Below are positions 32,699 through 42,385 of a stretch of DNA of 64,000 nucleotides, one piece after another. Every line of letters starts with the position of its first letter. The stretch's first letter is position 1. The stretch is from the NCBI RefSeq assembly GCF_900186995.1, contig NZ_LT906463.1, positions 992,001 to 1,056,000 of the forward strand, written 5' to 3'. The translations under genes were made by a program, and so were the position numbers. The DNA comes from Haemophilus pittmaniae. Its GTDB lineage: Bacteria > Pseudomonadota > Gammaproteobacteria > Enterobacterales > Pasteurellaceae. The notes under the pieces were generated by a model that saw nothing but the letters and a program-made list of their open reading frames with translations, was not told the origin of the DNA and did not search any database.

Positions 32699-32716
32699 TG
32701 ATAATAATCGTTATCA
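32699..32716 (+). promoter_or_regulatory. Putative Fur box
   Basis: TGATAATAATCGTTATCA is a near-palindrome; extended as GATAACGATTATTATC on the other strand it fits the array of GATAAT hexamers that Fur binds. It lies 227 bases upstream of the TonB-dependent receptor and directly precedes a TTGCCA-17-TAGAAT promoter (32717-32745). Confidence 0.65.
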
Positions 32717-32745
32717 TTGCCAATATTCTTTTGAATTGATAGAAT

Positions 32746-32776
32746 CCGCTTCCGCTGACTCGGAAGTGGTTTTTTT
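32746..32776 (+). terminator. Strong intrinsic terminator between the Fur box and the receptor gene
   Basis: CCGCTTCCG (32746-32754) pairs with CGGAAGTGG (32761-32769) and is followed by seven T residues and then ATTTTTTC. It either attenuates the receptor transcript or ends a short Fur-controlled RNA. Confidence 0.8.
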
Positions 32777-32942
32777 ATTTTTTCTTATGTGAGATGTTCG
32801 TCTCAATCATAACTTTGCGCTGTTTTGAACCGTGCAGGGTTTCCCGCCGATAAGCCATTCATTATTTGTTTTACCAGCACCAAATAAACTATTCGTTGCT
32901 TAGATATGATAGGGAATTATTTGGTGCGATTGAGGAATTTCT

Positions 32943-35414
32943 ATGACGGGACCTTTTCGCTTAAGTCGCAGCGCCTTGCTGGTTTGTTCTTTTTCGATGC
33001 CATTGATGGCATTTGCCGACACCTCGACAGATACCGCAAATGCTCTACAACTCGACACTATTGTCGTGTCTGATACCCCCTTTAGCCAACAAACCGGCAC
33101 TCAAAAAATCACCGAACAACAAATTCGTCTGAAGCCAAGCAAAGATGGCAATATTACTGAATTATTGCGTAATAACCCCAACGTGCAGTTTTCAAATTCT
33201 GCCGATACCTCGGAGTCAGGTGGTGAAATTGCACCGAATGAAGTTTCTATTCACGGTGCAGCTTTCTATAGCAACAATTACACAATCGATAATCTTTCCA
33301 ACAATGATAATTTAAATCCGGCCTCCGATAATTCGCTTAAGGCAGGCAAAGATGTTGACGGCTATAGCCCAATGGATTTACCCGGTGGTGGGACACAGGC
33401 CTTTTGGATTGATAGTAGTCTGCTTAAGAATGTGGAAGTGTTTGATAGCAATGTCTCTGCAAAACATGGCAACTTTACCGGTGGTGTGATTAATGCTGAG
33501 TTAAAGGATCCGGATTTACGCAAGTTCAGCGGCAAGGTGTTTTATCGGATAACTCGGGATGATTGGGCATCTTTTAAAGTGGATAACGAGGAAAAATTTA
33601 GTCGCGCCGAAACCTTGGGAAGCCAGCCGCAATTTACCAAACAGCAATATGGTATTGTGCTGAATCAACCGATTGGTGACAAAGGCGGATTGCTTTTTCA
33701 ATATACTCGTTCGGAATCAAAAATCCCTTATCACAATAAGAATTTAGGTACTTGGGTCAATCAACGTCGTACTAATGAGACGTTCCTATTGCGTGGGGTT
33801 TATTTGCCGGATAACGGTGATCTCTTAAAAGCCACGCTCATGTATTCACCGCACGAATCCCGCTATTACAAAGCAGATATCAAAAACGGGCAGTTTACCA
33901 ATACCGGTGGCGGCGTACAGGTGAATTTGCAGTGGGATCATGATTTTAATTGGGGGAAAATGAAAACGACCCTCGGTTACAAAAAAAGCGGCAATAAAAT
34001 TGAGCACGAATCCGATGTGTATAATTATTACGTAACCGAAATCGATTGGTGTTCCAGCTACAATAGTAGAACCGGTGCCTGCATTTATGGCGCAGAGGGG
34101 GGCTATGGTACATACCAAACAGAAAAACAAACCTGGACGATAAAACAGGATTTTGATGTTACGGCTTTTGACACCGGTCCATTACAGCATAAATTGGGAT
34201 TTGGTTGGGAAGTGGATTTGGCCAAGGCTAAATATCAGCGTGAAAATGATGCTTATACCAACACCTATGCCCTTATTAACGCTAGAAGACCGGCGTTAGG
34301 ACAGTATTTAAAAACCTATACGCTATATCCTAAGCGCGATGTTTCCGTGGGGGATAATACCTATGCCGCCTATTTAGAAGATTCTATTACTTGGAAACGT
34401 TTAAATGTTACTTTGGGCGCGCGCGTGGATTACGATGAGTATTTAGGCAATACTAATATCGCACCACGTTTTTCTGCCTCTTACGATTTGTTTGGCGATG
34501 GTACTACGCGTCTGTTTGGTGGTATTAACCGTTATTATGCAGGGACGGTGTTGTCCTATAAATTGAGAAACAGTATTGGCCAGAATACGCTATATTCGCG
34601 CACCTCAAGTACGGGGGCATTTACCGAAAAAGCCCGTAATACCAGCTATGATGTTTCTGATCTAAAAACGCCTTATAGTGATGAATACAATTTAGGTGTG
34701 GAACAGCAATTATTCGGCACTAAATGGACGTTTAAATGGGTTAATCGTAAAGAGCGCAATCAATTTACCCGCACTTCACAACGTATCAATAACCTGTTGA
34801 CCTACAATATGACTAATGCGGGTAAGAGCAACAATGATACCTACTCATTAACCATTAGTCCGTTGCAACCTTATAAAATGAAATTTGCAGAGGTTGGCTT
34901 CAATTTGGGGGCGCAGATCAGCAAAATGAAATCTAATTACAACAGCTATGATGTGGCCGCGTTGGATGATGGTATTGATATGATGATTTTAAACGGGAAA
35001 TTACAATCCATCAGCGATGGTTTACCGGCAACGGACTACAATACGCCTTGGTCAACCTTCCTTGAGTTGAATACACATTTTCCACAGTTAAACTTAGATT
35101 GGAGTCAACGTTTCAGTTATAACTCCGGCTATCGTTACTATGCTACGGATACCGGCAACTGCCCTGCAATTAGTGATGCTTGTGGTAGCTATGCCGGTAA
35201 GGTCAAAGTCTATGATGAGAAAACCCAAGGCAGTTATTTTAATCTTGACTGGCGTTTCCTTTATAAGCAGCCGATTTATCAGGGACAATATTTGGAATTT
35301 AGTCTGGACATTAATAATGTGTTGAATCGCAAGGTATTGGCTACCACCAGCGGTTCTACCTCGACCTACAAAATGGGTCGAAATTTCTGGTTGGGTGTGA
35401 GTTACAACTGGTAG
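32943..35414 (+). CDS. TonB-dependent outer-membrane receptor
   Basis: An 823-residue receptor with a signal peptide (cleaved near MAFADT), a TonB box (LDTIVVSDTP), a plug domain (ITELLRNNPNVQF, VEVFDSNVSAKHGNFTGGVINAELKDP) and a long C-terminal beta-barrel ending in the aromatic NFWLGVSYNW. TGAGGAA precedes ATG. The Fur box upstream points to iron regulation. It carries a Cys pair in one loop (IDWCSSYNSRTGAC) and another near the end (NCPAISDAC). No heme, transferrin or siderophore signature was recognised, so the ligand is unknown. It ends in its own terminator. Confidence 0.88.
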   Translation: MTGPFRLSRSALLVCSFSMPLMAFADTSTDTANALQLDTIVVSDTPFSQQTGTQKITEQQIRLKPSKDGNITELLRNNPNVQFSNSADTSESGGEIAPNEVSIHGAAFYSNNYTIDNLSNNDNLNPASDNSLKAGKDVDGYSPMDLPGGGTQAFWIDSSLLKNVEVFDSNVSAKHGNFTGGVINAELKDPDLRKFSGKVFYRITRDDWASFKVDNEEKFSRAETLGSQPQFTKQQYGIVLNQPIGDKGGLLFQYTRSESKIPYHNKNLGTWVNQRRTNETFLLRGVYLPDNGDLLKATLMYSPHESRYYKADIKNGQFTNTGGGVQVNLQWDHDFNWGKMKTTLGYKKSGNKIEHESDVYNYYVTEIDWCSSYNSRTGACIYGAEGGYGTYQTEKQTWTIKQDFDVTAFDTGPLQHKLGFGWEVDLAKAKYQRENDAYTNTYALINARRPALGQYLKTYTLYPKRDVSVGDNTYAAYLEDSITWKRLNVTLGARVDYDEYLGNTNIAPRFSASYDLFGDGTTRLFGGINRYYAGTVLSYKLRNSIGQNTLYSRTSSTGAFTEKARNTSYDVSDLKTPYSDEYNLGVEQQLFGTKWTFKWVNRKERNQFTRTSQRINNLLTYNMTNAGKSNNDTYSLTISPLQPYKMKFAEVGFNLGAQISKMKSNYNSYDVAALDDGIDMMILNGKLQSISDGLPATDYNTPWSTFLELNTHFPQLNLDWSQRFSYNSGYRYYATDTGNCPAISDACGSYAGKVKVYDEKTQGSYFNLDWRFLYKQPIYQGQYLEFSLDINNVLNRKVLATTSGSTSTYKMGRNFWLGVSYNW

Positions 35415-35430
35415 TTTGGGGATATTGCAC

Positions 35431-35456
35431 AAAAGCAGGCTAGAGCCTGCTTTTTT
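35431..35456 (+). terminator. Terminator of the TonB-dependent receptor gene
   Basis: AAAAGCAGGC-TAGA-GCCTGCTTTTTT, 16 bases after the stop. Confidence 0.92.
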
Positions 35457-35466
35457 CTTGCCCTTA

Positions 35467-35543
35467 AAACGCCCCCTTGAAAATAAGAGTTTTCTTTAAA
35501 ACGGAATGTAAGTTATTGATTTTATTAGGGTTGATTTAAAAAT
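35467..35543 (+). repeat. Dispersed intergenic repeat, copy 6 (+ orientation)
   Basis: It has AAACGCCCCC, TTGAAAATAAGAGTTTTC, TTTAAAAC, and the core GTAAGTTATTGATTTTATTAG, ending TTGATTTAAAAAT. It is close to the family consensus and lies between two terminators at a convergent gene junction. Confidence 0.9.
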
Positions 35544-35581
35544 GGGCATAAAGGATATTTTCGATGTTATTTAAAGGAGAA

Positions 35582-35628
35582 GGCGAGGTGATTTGTAGCT
35601 TCTTGATAAATCACCTCGCCATTTTTTT
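35582..35628 (+). terminator. Long hairpin terminator
   Basis: A perfect 13-bp stem (35582-35594 with 35608-35620) is followed on the + strand by ATTTTTTTGG. It lies just downstream of the minus-strand dehydrogenase fragment and faces the receptor gene, so it may be a left-over of a gene now lost. Confidence 0.75.
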
Positions 35629-35632
35629 GGTT

Positions 35633-35869
35633 TTAAATATCACTCCCTTTCAGATCTCGGCTGTAAACTTTGTGTATTACATCATGCAGATTTTCGCTGA
35701 TACGGTTAGCAATAATTAAATCGGCACGTTGTTTAAATTCAGTCAGATCTTTTATGACTTCTGAGCCTTGGAAATCGGCACCATTAAATTCCGGCTCATA
35801 GACGATAATAGGCACATTTTGTTTTTTAATGCGTTTCATCACACTAAGTTGATTCATTTTTTGTACCAT
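35633..35869 (-). pseudogene. 3' fragment of a UDP-glucose 6-dehydrogenase (Ugd)
   Basis: About 78 codons matching only the C-terminal end of UDP-glucose/UDP-ManNAc-type dehydrogenases: MKRIKKQNVPIIVYEP, FQGSEVIKDLTEFKQRADLI, ANRISENL and the end KVYSRDLKGSD. The NAD-binding and catalytic Cys domains (some 300 residues) are missing, and only 19 bases separate it from the next gene, so the 5' part was deleted. A short peptide could still be translated from Met codons at the start, but no function is expected. The intact enzyme would make UDP-glucuronate. Confidence 0.85.
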
Positions 35870-35888
35870 GCTCCAAAATTAAAGAAAA

Positions 35889-37067
35889 TTATTTGCCCAG
35901 AATCGCGGCTACTTCTTTGCTTATACAATCCAAACCGTCAAAGCGAATAGTTTCGCGTGCATTACGTTGTTGTTTTTGGTTTGCTAGCCAGTTGGTTAAT
36001 GCTTCAGAGTTGAGAGCATTCGGGTGAAGACAATCAATTATTCCCATTTCAGCCAGACGAGAAGCTCTAATCCACTGTTCGGTTCTTGGTGTGATTCGAG
36101 GGACAATCAATGCCTTTTTATTAAAGGATAAGATTTCTGTCGTTGTGTTATAACCACCCATTGAAATAATACATTCCGCAATTTTCATTAGTTTGAGCGG
36201 CTCTGGTACAAAGTCCACCACTTTTATATTAGGACGATGATGTGCAATATTGTGTAAGATTTCACGTTGAGCTTCTGGCATTAATGCACCAGTAATGAGT
36301 AGCCCCATCCAGTTTGCTGGCAAAGTGGCTTCTATAAAGGCTTTAGCTAATTCGACCCCATCTTGGCCACCACCTACAGCGCACATAGCGTAGGGTTTGG
36401 TTAAGTCATTGTCATCAATGGTATCTAACCCCTGTACTTCCATCCGCTGTGTTTGATCAAGATAACCGACATAATGTAATTTCTCGCTAATATCAGTCGG
36501 TAAATTGTATTCTTTAGCAAGATCGTAAATAGCTTTATCGCCATAAACCCAAATACGGTCAAAATAAAGACGGATAATTTCTAAATTCTTTAGTTTGCTC
36601 CATTGTTTTTCTACCGCTTCGGGTTCATCAATAATATCTCGTAGTCCTAAAACAATATGTGTTCCTCTACTAGCTAGCTCAGGCAAAATATTATCGAGTT
36701 CATTCATTGCCCCACGCGGAACATTGTCGATTATCATAATATCTGGCTCAAAAGCCTTTAATTAGGCATGAATGATCTCTTTGCGAATTTTTACTAAGCG
36801 TTTAATATCCGTACCTAAGAATTTCGGAATATAGTGGCCTTCCTTGGTTTTAAAATAAGTTGGCATCGTTATGGAGTCAGCTCCTTTAGGCAGCCTAAAG
36901 GCTCCAGGCTCTCGTACGCCAGAAAGTAGTAAAACATCGGCATTAGGATTGGCTTCAAGAATGGATTGCGCAAGTAGCATATTGCGACGAATATGTCCAA
37001 ATCCCATGGTGTCATGGGAATAAAGAGCAATACGAGGAGGATGATTTGAGGTTGATAAACCTGACAT
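35889..37067 (-). pseudogene. MurG-like glycosyltransferase interrupted by an in-frame stop
   Basis: The N-terminal part (PRIALYSHDTMGFGHIRRNM, GFGH as in GT-B glycosyltransferases) ends at TAA 36762-36764. The same frame continues without shift: eight codons later comes the next Met (MIIDNVPRG), and the C-terminal nucleotide-sugar domain follows, with CAVGGGQDGVELAKAF and ISMGGYNTTTEIL. The whole would be about 391 residues. So this is one gene split by a nonsense change, not two genes. It may be dead, read through, or restarted at 36737 without the acceptor domain. ATG 37067 is preceded by GGA; an in-frame TTG lies at 37085. Next to it is the Ugd fragment, indicating a decaying glycan locus. 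Confidence 0.85.
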
Positions 37068-37085
37068 ATCAAATATTCCAATCAA

Positions 37086-37783
37086 GTTATCTGTTTAACT
37101 AGTTTTATTGATTAAATTACTATATTTTATGGTTTATTTTTTAAACAATATGTGAATTAAAAGATTCATAAAGAATAAAGAAAATTAGATTTTTATTATT
37201 GTAAATATTAATCAATAAATTATCGGTATCACCTCAGGTTGTAAGCTTTATAGAAGATCTAGTAATAAATAACAATATCGTTCGCTGTACAAAAACTATA
37301 CGTTAAGGATTTTTTGCTTTTTTATAGAGGGAAATTAAAGTGCAAAATATATTTTTAAGGAATATATAAAATCATAGGAATGCAATAGTAGCGCGGTTTT
37401 TAAATGATCAGACTGAGATATTTTATGATTTTTTGGCAAGCTATCATTTTTCTTTTTTGTGCCCCTCTTACCTCTTACTTTAATAAGCTATAAATTTTAA
37501 CGTTAACAAATATTTCACAAAAACTGTGGGTTAAAGTGGAAAAAGAGTCCGTTTTTCGCTAGAATAGGGCGCTTTTAATTTTCGAATTTCAATTTCTCGC
37601 TAGCATGGGACTCTGCACCCTCTGTCGAGAAGTTAAACAGATTTGAGTATTTAATTTATGTGGCAGTTAATAATGCTTTGATCCTAAAGTGTTTTCTGTC
37701 ACGCTCAATCTCGCGAGATTGCTTTTAAAGTGTATGCTTTGATTGCAATTGTGTTTTTAACCTTGAAAAGTAGTGCAAACAGT
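37086..37783 (+). other. Long AT-rich non-coding region upstream of nqrA
   Basis: About 700 bases without a convincing gene. The part up to 37500 is AT-rich and looks degenerate, like the pseudogenes beside it. The right part holds a possible promoter (TGGAAA at 37537-37542, 17 bases, TAGAAT at 37560-37565, then AGGGCGC), a 13-codon frame at 37605-37646 (MGLCTLCREVKQI, no ribosome-binding site), and a 16-base perfect palindrome at 37706-37721. It probably contains the nqr promoter and leader. Confidence 0.5.
37706..37721. promoter_or_regulatory. Perfect 16-base palindrome in the nqrA leader
   Basis: CAATCTCGCGAGATTG is fully self-complementary and followed by CTTTTAAAG, itself near-palindromic. 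It lies 62 bases before the nqrA start. It could be an operator or an RNA hairpin; no regulator is recognised. Confidence 0.4.
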
Positions 37784-39127
37784 ATGATTACAATCAAGAA
37801 AGGCTTGGATCTTCCTATTGCAGGAAAACCGGCACAAGTAATCCACAGCGCCAATGCTGTGAATCAGGTTGCGATTCTGGGTGAAGAGTATGTGGGAATG
37901 CGTCCTTCTATGAAGGTACGCGAAGGCGATGTTGTGCAAAAGGGCCAAGTGCTTTTTGAAGACAAGAAAAACCCTGGAGTGGTTTTCACAGCCCCTGCGA
38001 GTGGTACTATCACCGCGATTAATCGTGGCGAAAAACGCGTATTACAATCCGTTGTTATTGATGTTCAGGGCGACGGTAGTGTTGCTTTCGACAAATATGA
38101 TACGAGCTCGTTAAATACCCTTTCTTCCGAACAGGTCAAACAAAATTTAGTCAAATCCGGTTTGTGGACGGCATTTCGTACCCGTCCGTTTAGCAAAGTA
38201 CCGGGATTGGATAGCGAACCTGCGTCAGTTTTCGTAAATGCAATGGATACCAATCCGTTGGCTGCCGATCCTGAGGTGGTGCTGAAAGAGCATTGGCAGG
38301 ATTTTATCAACGGTCTTACCGTATTAAGCCGTTTGTACCCAAATAAACCATTACGTTTGTGTAAAGCAGGCGATAGCAATATTCCAACTGTGGATTTAGC
38401 TAATTTGGAAGTGCATGATTTTGGTGGTGTTCACCCTGCTGGCTTAGTAGGTACACATATCCACTTTATCGATCCGGTTGGTGTACACAAAACCGTGTGG
38501 CATATCAATTACCAAGATGTGATTGCAATTGGTAAATTGTTTACTGAAGGTGAATTATATAGTGGTCGGGTAATTTCTCTTGCCGGTCCGCAAGTAAAAG
38601 AGCCTCGTTTAGTACGTACGGTTATCGGAGCCAACCTTTCCCAATTAACAGCCGGTGAATTAAAAGACGGTAATAACCGTGTGATTTCCGGTTCTGTTCT
38701 TTGCGGTCAAATTGCCAAAGATGCTCATGACTATTTAGGTCGTTATGCATTACAGGTGTCAGTGATTGCAGAAGGTAATGAGAAAGAATTCTTAGGCTGG
38801 ATTACGCCACAATCGAACAAATATTCGATTACCCGTACCGTATTAGGTCACTTTAGTAAGAAATTATTCAACTTCACTACTGCAGAAAATGGAGGTGAGC
38901 GTGCAATGGTACCAATCGGTAGCTATGAGCGCGTAATGCCGTTGGATATTTTACCGACATTATTATTACGTGATTTAATCGTGGGCGATACCGATGGTGC
39001 ACAAGCATTAGGTTGTCTTGAATTAGATGAAGAAGACTTAGCGTTATGTTCTTTCGTTTGCCCGGGCAAATATGAATACGGTTCAATCTTGCGTCAAGTA
39101 TTAGATAAGATTGAGAAGGAAGGTTAA
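37784..39127 (+). CDS. nqrA: Na+-NQR subunit A
   Basis: A 447-residue peripheral subunit of the sodium-translocating NADH:quinone oxidoreductase; it binds quinone at the cytoplasmic side. [16 protein letters not shown] is the classic start, followed by [18 protein letters not shown] (biotinyl/lipoyl-like hammerhead). I chose ATG 37784 because it gives this start and the family length; the open frame extends 18 codons upstream. First gene of nqrABCDEF; nqrB begins two bases after its stop. Confidence 0.96.
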   Translation: MITIKKGLDLPIAGKPAQVIHSANAVNQVAILGEEYVGMRPSMKVREGDVVQKGQVLFEDKKNPGVVFTAPASGTITAINRGEKRVLQSVVIDVQGDGSVAFDKYDTSSLNTLSSEQVKQNLVKSGLWTAFRTRPFSKVPGLDSEPASVFVNAMDTNPLAADPEVVLKEHWQDFINGLTVLSRLYPNKPLRLCKAGDSNIPTVDLANLEVHDFGGVHPAGLVGTHIHFIDPVGVHKTVWHINYQDVIAIGKLFTEGELYSGRVISLAGPQVKEPRLVRTVIGANLSQLTAGELKDGNNRVISGSVLCGQIAKDAHDYLGRYALQVSVIAEGNEKEFLGWITPQSNKYSITRTVLGHFSKKLFNFTTAENGGERAMVPIGSYERVMPLDILPTLLLRDLIVGDTDGAQALGCLELDEEDLALCSFVCPGKYEYGSILRQVLDKIEKEG

Positions 39128-39129
39128 AA

Positions 39130-40365
39130 ATGGGTTTAAAAAATCTTTTTGAAAAAATGGAACCCGCGTTTTTACCAGGCGGTAAATACAGCAAGCTTTA
39201 TCCGATCTTTGAATCGATTTATACCTTGCTTTATACACCAGGTACGGTAACGCACAAAAACACACACGTTCGTGATGCGTTAGACTCAAAACGTATGATG
39301 ATTACGGTTTTCCTTGCGTTGTTCCCCGCCATTTTCTACGGGATGTACAATGTGGGTAACCAAGCGATCCCTGCTCTAAATCAATTAGGCAATTTAGATC
39401 AATTAATTGCTAACGATTGGCACTATGCGCTTGCAAGTTCATTAGGTTTAGATTTAACCAATAATGCGACTTGGGGCTCAAAAATGGCGTTAGGGGCGAT
39501 CTTCTTCTTACCAATTTACTTAGTGGTATTTACCGTTTGTACAATTTGGGAATTATTGTTCTCAGTAGTGCGTGGTCACGAAGTAAATGAAGGGATGTTC
39601 GTTTCAACCATTTTATTTGCGTTAATCGTTCCACCAACATTGCCATTATGGCAAGCAGCACTTGGTATCAGCTTTGGTATCGTGGTAGCAAAAGAAATCT
39701 TCGGTGGTGTAGGTCGTAACTTTATGAATCCTGCACTTGCTGGCCGTGCATTCTTATTCTTTGCTTATCCGGCGCAAATTTCCGGTGACTTAGTATGGAC
39801 TGCGGCAGATGGTTTCTCAGGCGCAACCGCACTTTCACAATGGTCTCAAGGTGGTCAAGCAGCGTTACAACACACTGTAACCGGTCAACCTATTACTTGG
39901 ATGGATGCATTCATCGGCAATATCCCGGGTTCAATGGGTGAGGTTTCAACCCTTGCGTTGTTAATCGGTGGTGCGTTAATTGTATTCACCCGTATTGCTT
40001 CTTGGCGCATTATGGCTGGTGTCATGATCGGTATGATTGGTACAGCAACCTTATTCAACTTAATCGGTTCTGATTCTAATCCAATGTTCTCCATGCCTTG
40101 GCATTGGCACTTTGTATTAGGTGGTTTTGCTATTGGTATGATCTTCATGGCGACAGATCCTGTATCAGCTTCATTTACGAATACCGGTAAATGGTGGTAC
40201 GGTGCGTTAATTGGCGTGATGGCTGTATTAATTCGTACAGTGAACCCAGCTTATCCGGAAGGAATGATGTTAGCGATCTTATTTGCAAACTTATTTGCAC
40301 CAATTTTCGATTACATCGTGGTTCAAGCAAATATCAAACGTCGGAGAGCAAGAACAAATGGCTAA
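39130..40365 (+). CDS. nqrB: Na+-NQR subunit B
   Basis: A 411-residue integral membrane subunit with about ten hydrophobic helices. It carries covalently bound FMN on the Thr of [11 protein letters not shown], attached by ApbE (encoded at 43754), and non-covalent riboflavin, and is central to Na+ movement. ATPG-type opening [14 protein letters not shown] is typical. It overlaps nqrC by eight bases. A perfect uptake signal sequence lies at 39826-39834. Confidence 0.96.
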   Translation: MGLKNLFEKMEPAFLPGGKYSKLYPIFESIYTLLYTPGTVTHKNTHVRDALDSKRMMITVFLALFPAIFYGMYNVGNQAIPALNQLGNLDQLIANDWHYALASSLGLDLTNNATWGSKMALGAIFFLPIYLVVFTVCTIWELLFSVVRGHEVNEGMFVSTILFALIVPPTLPLWQAALGISFGIVVAKEIFGGVGRNFMNPALAGRAFLFFAYPAQISGDLVWTAADGFSGATALSQWSQGGQAALQHTVTGQPITWMDAFIGNIPGSMGEVSTLALLIGGALIVFTRIASWRIMAGVMIGMIGTATLFNLIGSDSNPMFSMPWHWHFVLGGFAIGMIFMATDPVSASFTNTGKWWYGALIGVMAVLIRTVNPAYPEGMMLAILFANLFAPIFDYIVVQANIKRRRARTNG

Positions 40366-41146
40366 ATTTAATAAAGATAGCGTTAGCGGTACAGTTACCG
40401 TTGTTGTGTTGCTAAGTTTGGTGTGTTCTATTGTGGTTTCTGGTGCTGCAGTAGCATTAAAATCCAAACAAGATGAACAGAAAGCACTCGACGTTCAACG
40501 CAATATTTTAACTGTTGCAGGTTTAATGAAAGAGGATAAAGCTTCTGTTATTCAGGATACCTATAACAAATTTATTGAGCCTCGTTTAATTGATTTAAAT
40601 ACAGGTGATGTAGTTCAGGCTTCAGCCGATGAAATTAATAAATTTGAACCGAAAGATGCGGTAAAAGATCCTGCGAAAAGCCAAGTAATTCCGGCTGATG
40701 CAGATAAAGCCGGGATTAAAGTACGTGCAAACCAAGCCCGTGTATATTTTGTAAAAGATGAACAAGGCAATGTTAGCCAAGTAGTATTACCTATGTATGG
40801 TCGCGGTTTGTGGTCAACAATGTATGGTTTTGTTTCGGTTGCACCGGATGCGAATACCATTAAAGGGATCACTTACTACGATCAAGGTGAAACTGCAGGT
40901 CTTGGTGGTGAAATCGCGAACCCTCGTTGGCAAGCTCAGTTCGTAGATAAAAAATTATTCGATGAGCAAGGAAACCAAAAATTTAAAATCTATAAGGGTA
41001 CATCCACAGATAAAGAGCATGGTGTAGATGGCTTATCTGGTGCGACTTTAACCAGCAATGGTGTACAAGGTTCATTTGATTATTGGTTCAGCCAAAATGG
41101 CTTTGGTCCATTCTTAGCGAAATTTAAAGCAGGAGAAATCAAATAA
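40358..41146 (+). CDS. nqrC: Na+-NQR subunit C
   Basis: A 262-residue subunit with one N-terminal membrane helix and a large periplasmic domain. [15 protein letters not shown] holds the SGAT motif whose last Thr is flavinylated with FMN by ApbE. ATG 40358 gives MAKFNKDSV; the longer upstream frame overlaps nqrB. The stop TAA overlaps the nqrD ATG by one base (TAATG). Confidence 0.96.
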   Translation: MAKFNKDSVSGTVTVVVLLSLVCSIVVSGAAVALKSKQDEQKALDVQRNILTVAGLMKEDKASVIQDTYNKFIEPRLIDLNTGDVVQASADEINKFEPKDAVKDPAKSQVIPADADKAGIKVRANQARVYFVKDEQGNVSQVVLPMYGRGLWSTMYGFVSVAPDANTIKGITYYDQGETAGLGGEIANPRWQAQFVDKKLFDEQGNQKFKIYKGTSTDKEHGVDGLSGATLTSNGVQGSFDYWFSQNGFGPFLAKFKAGEIK

Positions 41147-41775
41147 TGGCTGATGCAAAAGTAAATTTGAAAGGTCTTTTATTAGATCCTATTGCTAAAA
41201 ATAACCCGATTGCCTTACAAATTTTGGGTATCTGTTCTGCATTAGCGGTAACGACCCAATTACAAACTGCAATCGTAATGGCGATTGCGGTAAGTTTGGT
41301 AACCGGTTTCTCCAGTTTGTTCATTTCATTGATTCGTAACTATATTCCAAATAGTATCCGTATCATTGTGCAACTGGCGATTATCGCATCTTTAGTAATC
41401 TTGGTTGACCAAGTATTAAAAGCTTATGCTTATGGTTTGTCTAAACAGCTCTCTGTATTCGTAGGTCTTATTATTACAAACTGTATCGTAATGGGCCGTG
41501 CAGAAGCGTTTGCGATGAAATCACCTCCGTTAGAAAGCTTTGTAGATGGTATCGGTAACGGTTTAGGTTATGGAGCAATCTTATTAATTGTCGCAACTTT
41601 ACGTGAATTAATCGGTTCTGGTCGTTTGCTTGGTTTCCCTGTATTCCAAACTATTCAAGACGGCGGTTGGTATCAACCAAACGGTTTATTCCTTCTTGCA
41701 CCAAGTGCGTTCTTTATTATCGGCTTCGTTATTTGGGGCTTAAGAACGTGGAAACCTGAGCAACAGGAGAAATAA
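41146..41775 (+). CDS. nqrD: Na+-NQR subunit D
   Basis: A 209-residue membrane subunit with six helices, related by inversion symmetry to Nqr[18 protein letters not shown] contains the conserved Cys that, with that of NqrE, ligates an intramembrane iron centre. It is coupled to nqrC by a TAATG overlap. Confidence 0.96.
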   Translation: MADAKVNLKGLLLDPIAKNNPIALQILGICSALAVTTQLQTAIVMAIAVSLVTGFSSLFISLIRNYIPNSIRIIVQLAIIASLVILVDQVLKAYAYGLSKQLSVFVGLIITNCIVMGRAEAFAMKSPPLESFVDGIGNGLGYGAILLIVATLRELIGSGRLLGFPVFQTIQDGGWYQPNGLFLLAPSAFFIIGFVIWGLRTWKPEQQEK

Positions 41776-41778
41776 TCA

Positions 41779-42375
41779 ATGGAACATTATATTAGCCTAT
41801 TCGTGAAGGCGATCTTCATTGAAAACATGGCGCTCTCTTTCTTCTTAGGGATGTGTACTTTCCTTGCAGTTTCTAAGAAAGTTTCCACGGCGTTTGGCCT
41901 TGGTATTGCAGTAGTCGTAGTACTTGGTATTGCGGTACCAGCTAACCAATTTGTGTACGAACACGTATTAAAAGATGGCGCATTGGTAGAAGGTGTGAGC
42001 CTTGAGTTCTTAAACTTCATTACCTTTATCGGGATTATCGCGGGTCTTGTTCAATTACTCGAAATGACCTTAGATAAATTCTTCCCTGCACTTTATAACG
42101 CATTAGGTATTTTCCTTCCACTTATCGCCGTAAACTGTGCGATCTTCGGTGGTGTATCTTTTGCCGTACAACGTGAATACAACTTCGCTGAAGCAGCAGT
42201 TTATGGTATCGGTGCTGGTGTAGGTTGGATGTTAGCAATCGTTGCGCTTGCAGGCTTAACCGAAAAAATGAAATATGCCGATGTACCGGCAGGCTTAAAA
42301 GGATTAGGGATTACCTTTATCACTGCAGGCTTGATGGCGCTTGGCTTTATGTCATTCTCTGGTATTCAGTTATAA
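41779..42375 (+). CDS. nqrE: Na+-NQR subunit E
   Basis: A 198-residue membrane subunit with six helices. [26 protein letters not shown] is the typical start, with the conserved Cys in [10 protein letters not shown] and another in VNCAIFGGV near the iron centre shared with NqrD. It begins three bases after nqrD. Confidence 0.96.
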   Translation: MEHYISLFVKAIFIENMALSFFLGMCTFLAVSKKVSTAFGLGIAVVVVLGIAVPANQFVYEHVLKDGALVEGVSLEFLNFITFIGIIAGLVQLLEMTLDKFFPALYNALGIFLPLIAVNCAIFGGVSFAVQREYNFAEAAVYGIGAGVGWMLAIVALAGLTEKMKYADVPAGLKGLGITFITAGLMALGFMSFSGIQL

Positions 42376-42385
42376 GGAGGCATAA

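Noticed and set aside
32550..32792. Frame of 80 codons running from bolA through the Fur box and terminator
   Set aside because: It covers repeat copy 5, the Fur box and the hairpin; it is a chance frame in AT-rich non-coding DNA.
37605..37646. 13-codon frame MGLCTLCREVKQI as a true leader peptide
   Set aside because: No ribosome-binding site precedes it and short frames of this size arise by chance; kept only as part of the nqrA leader note.
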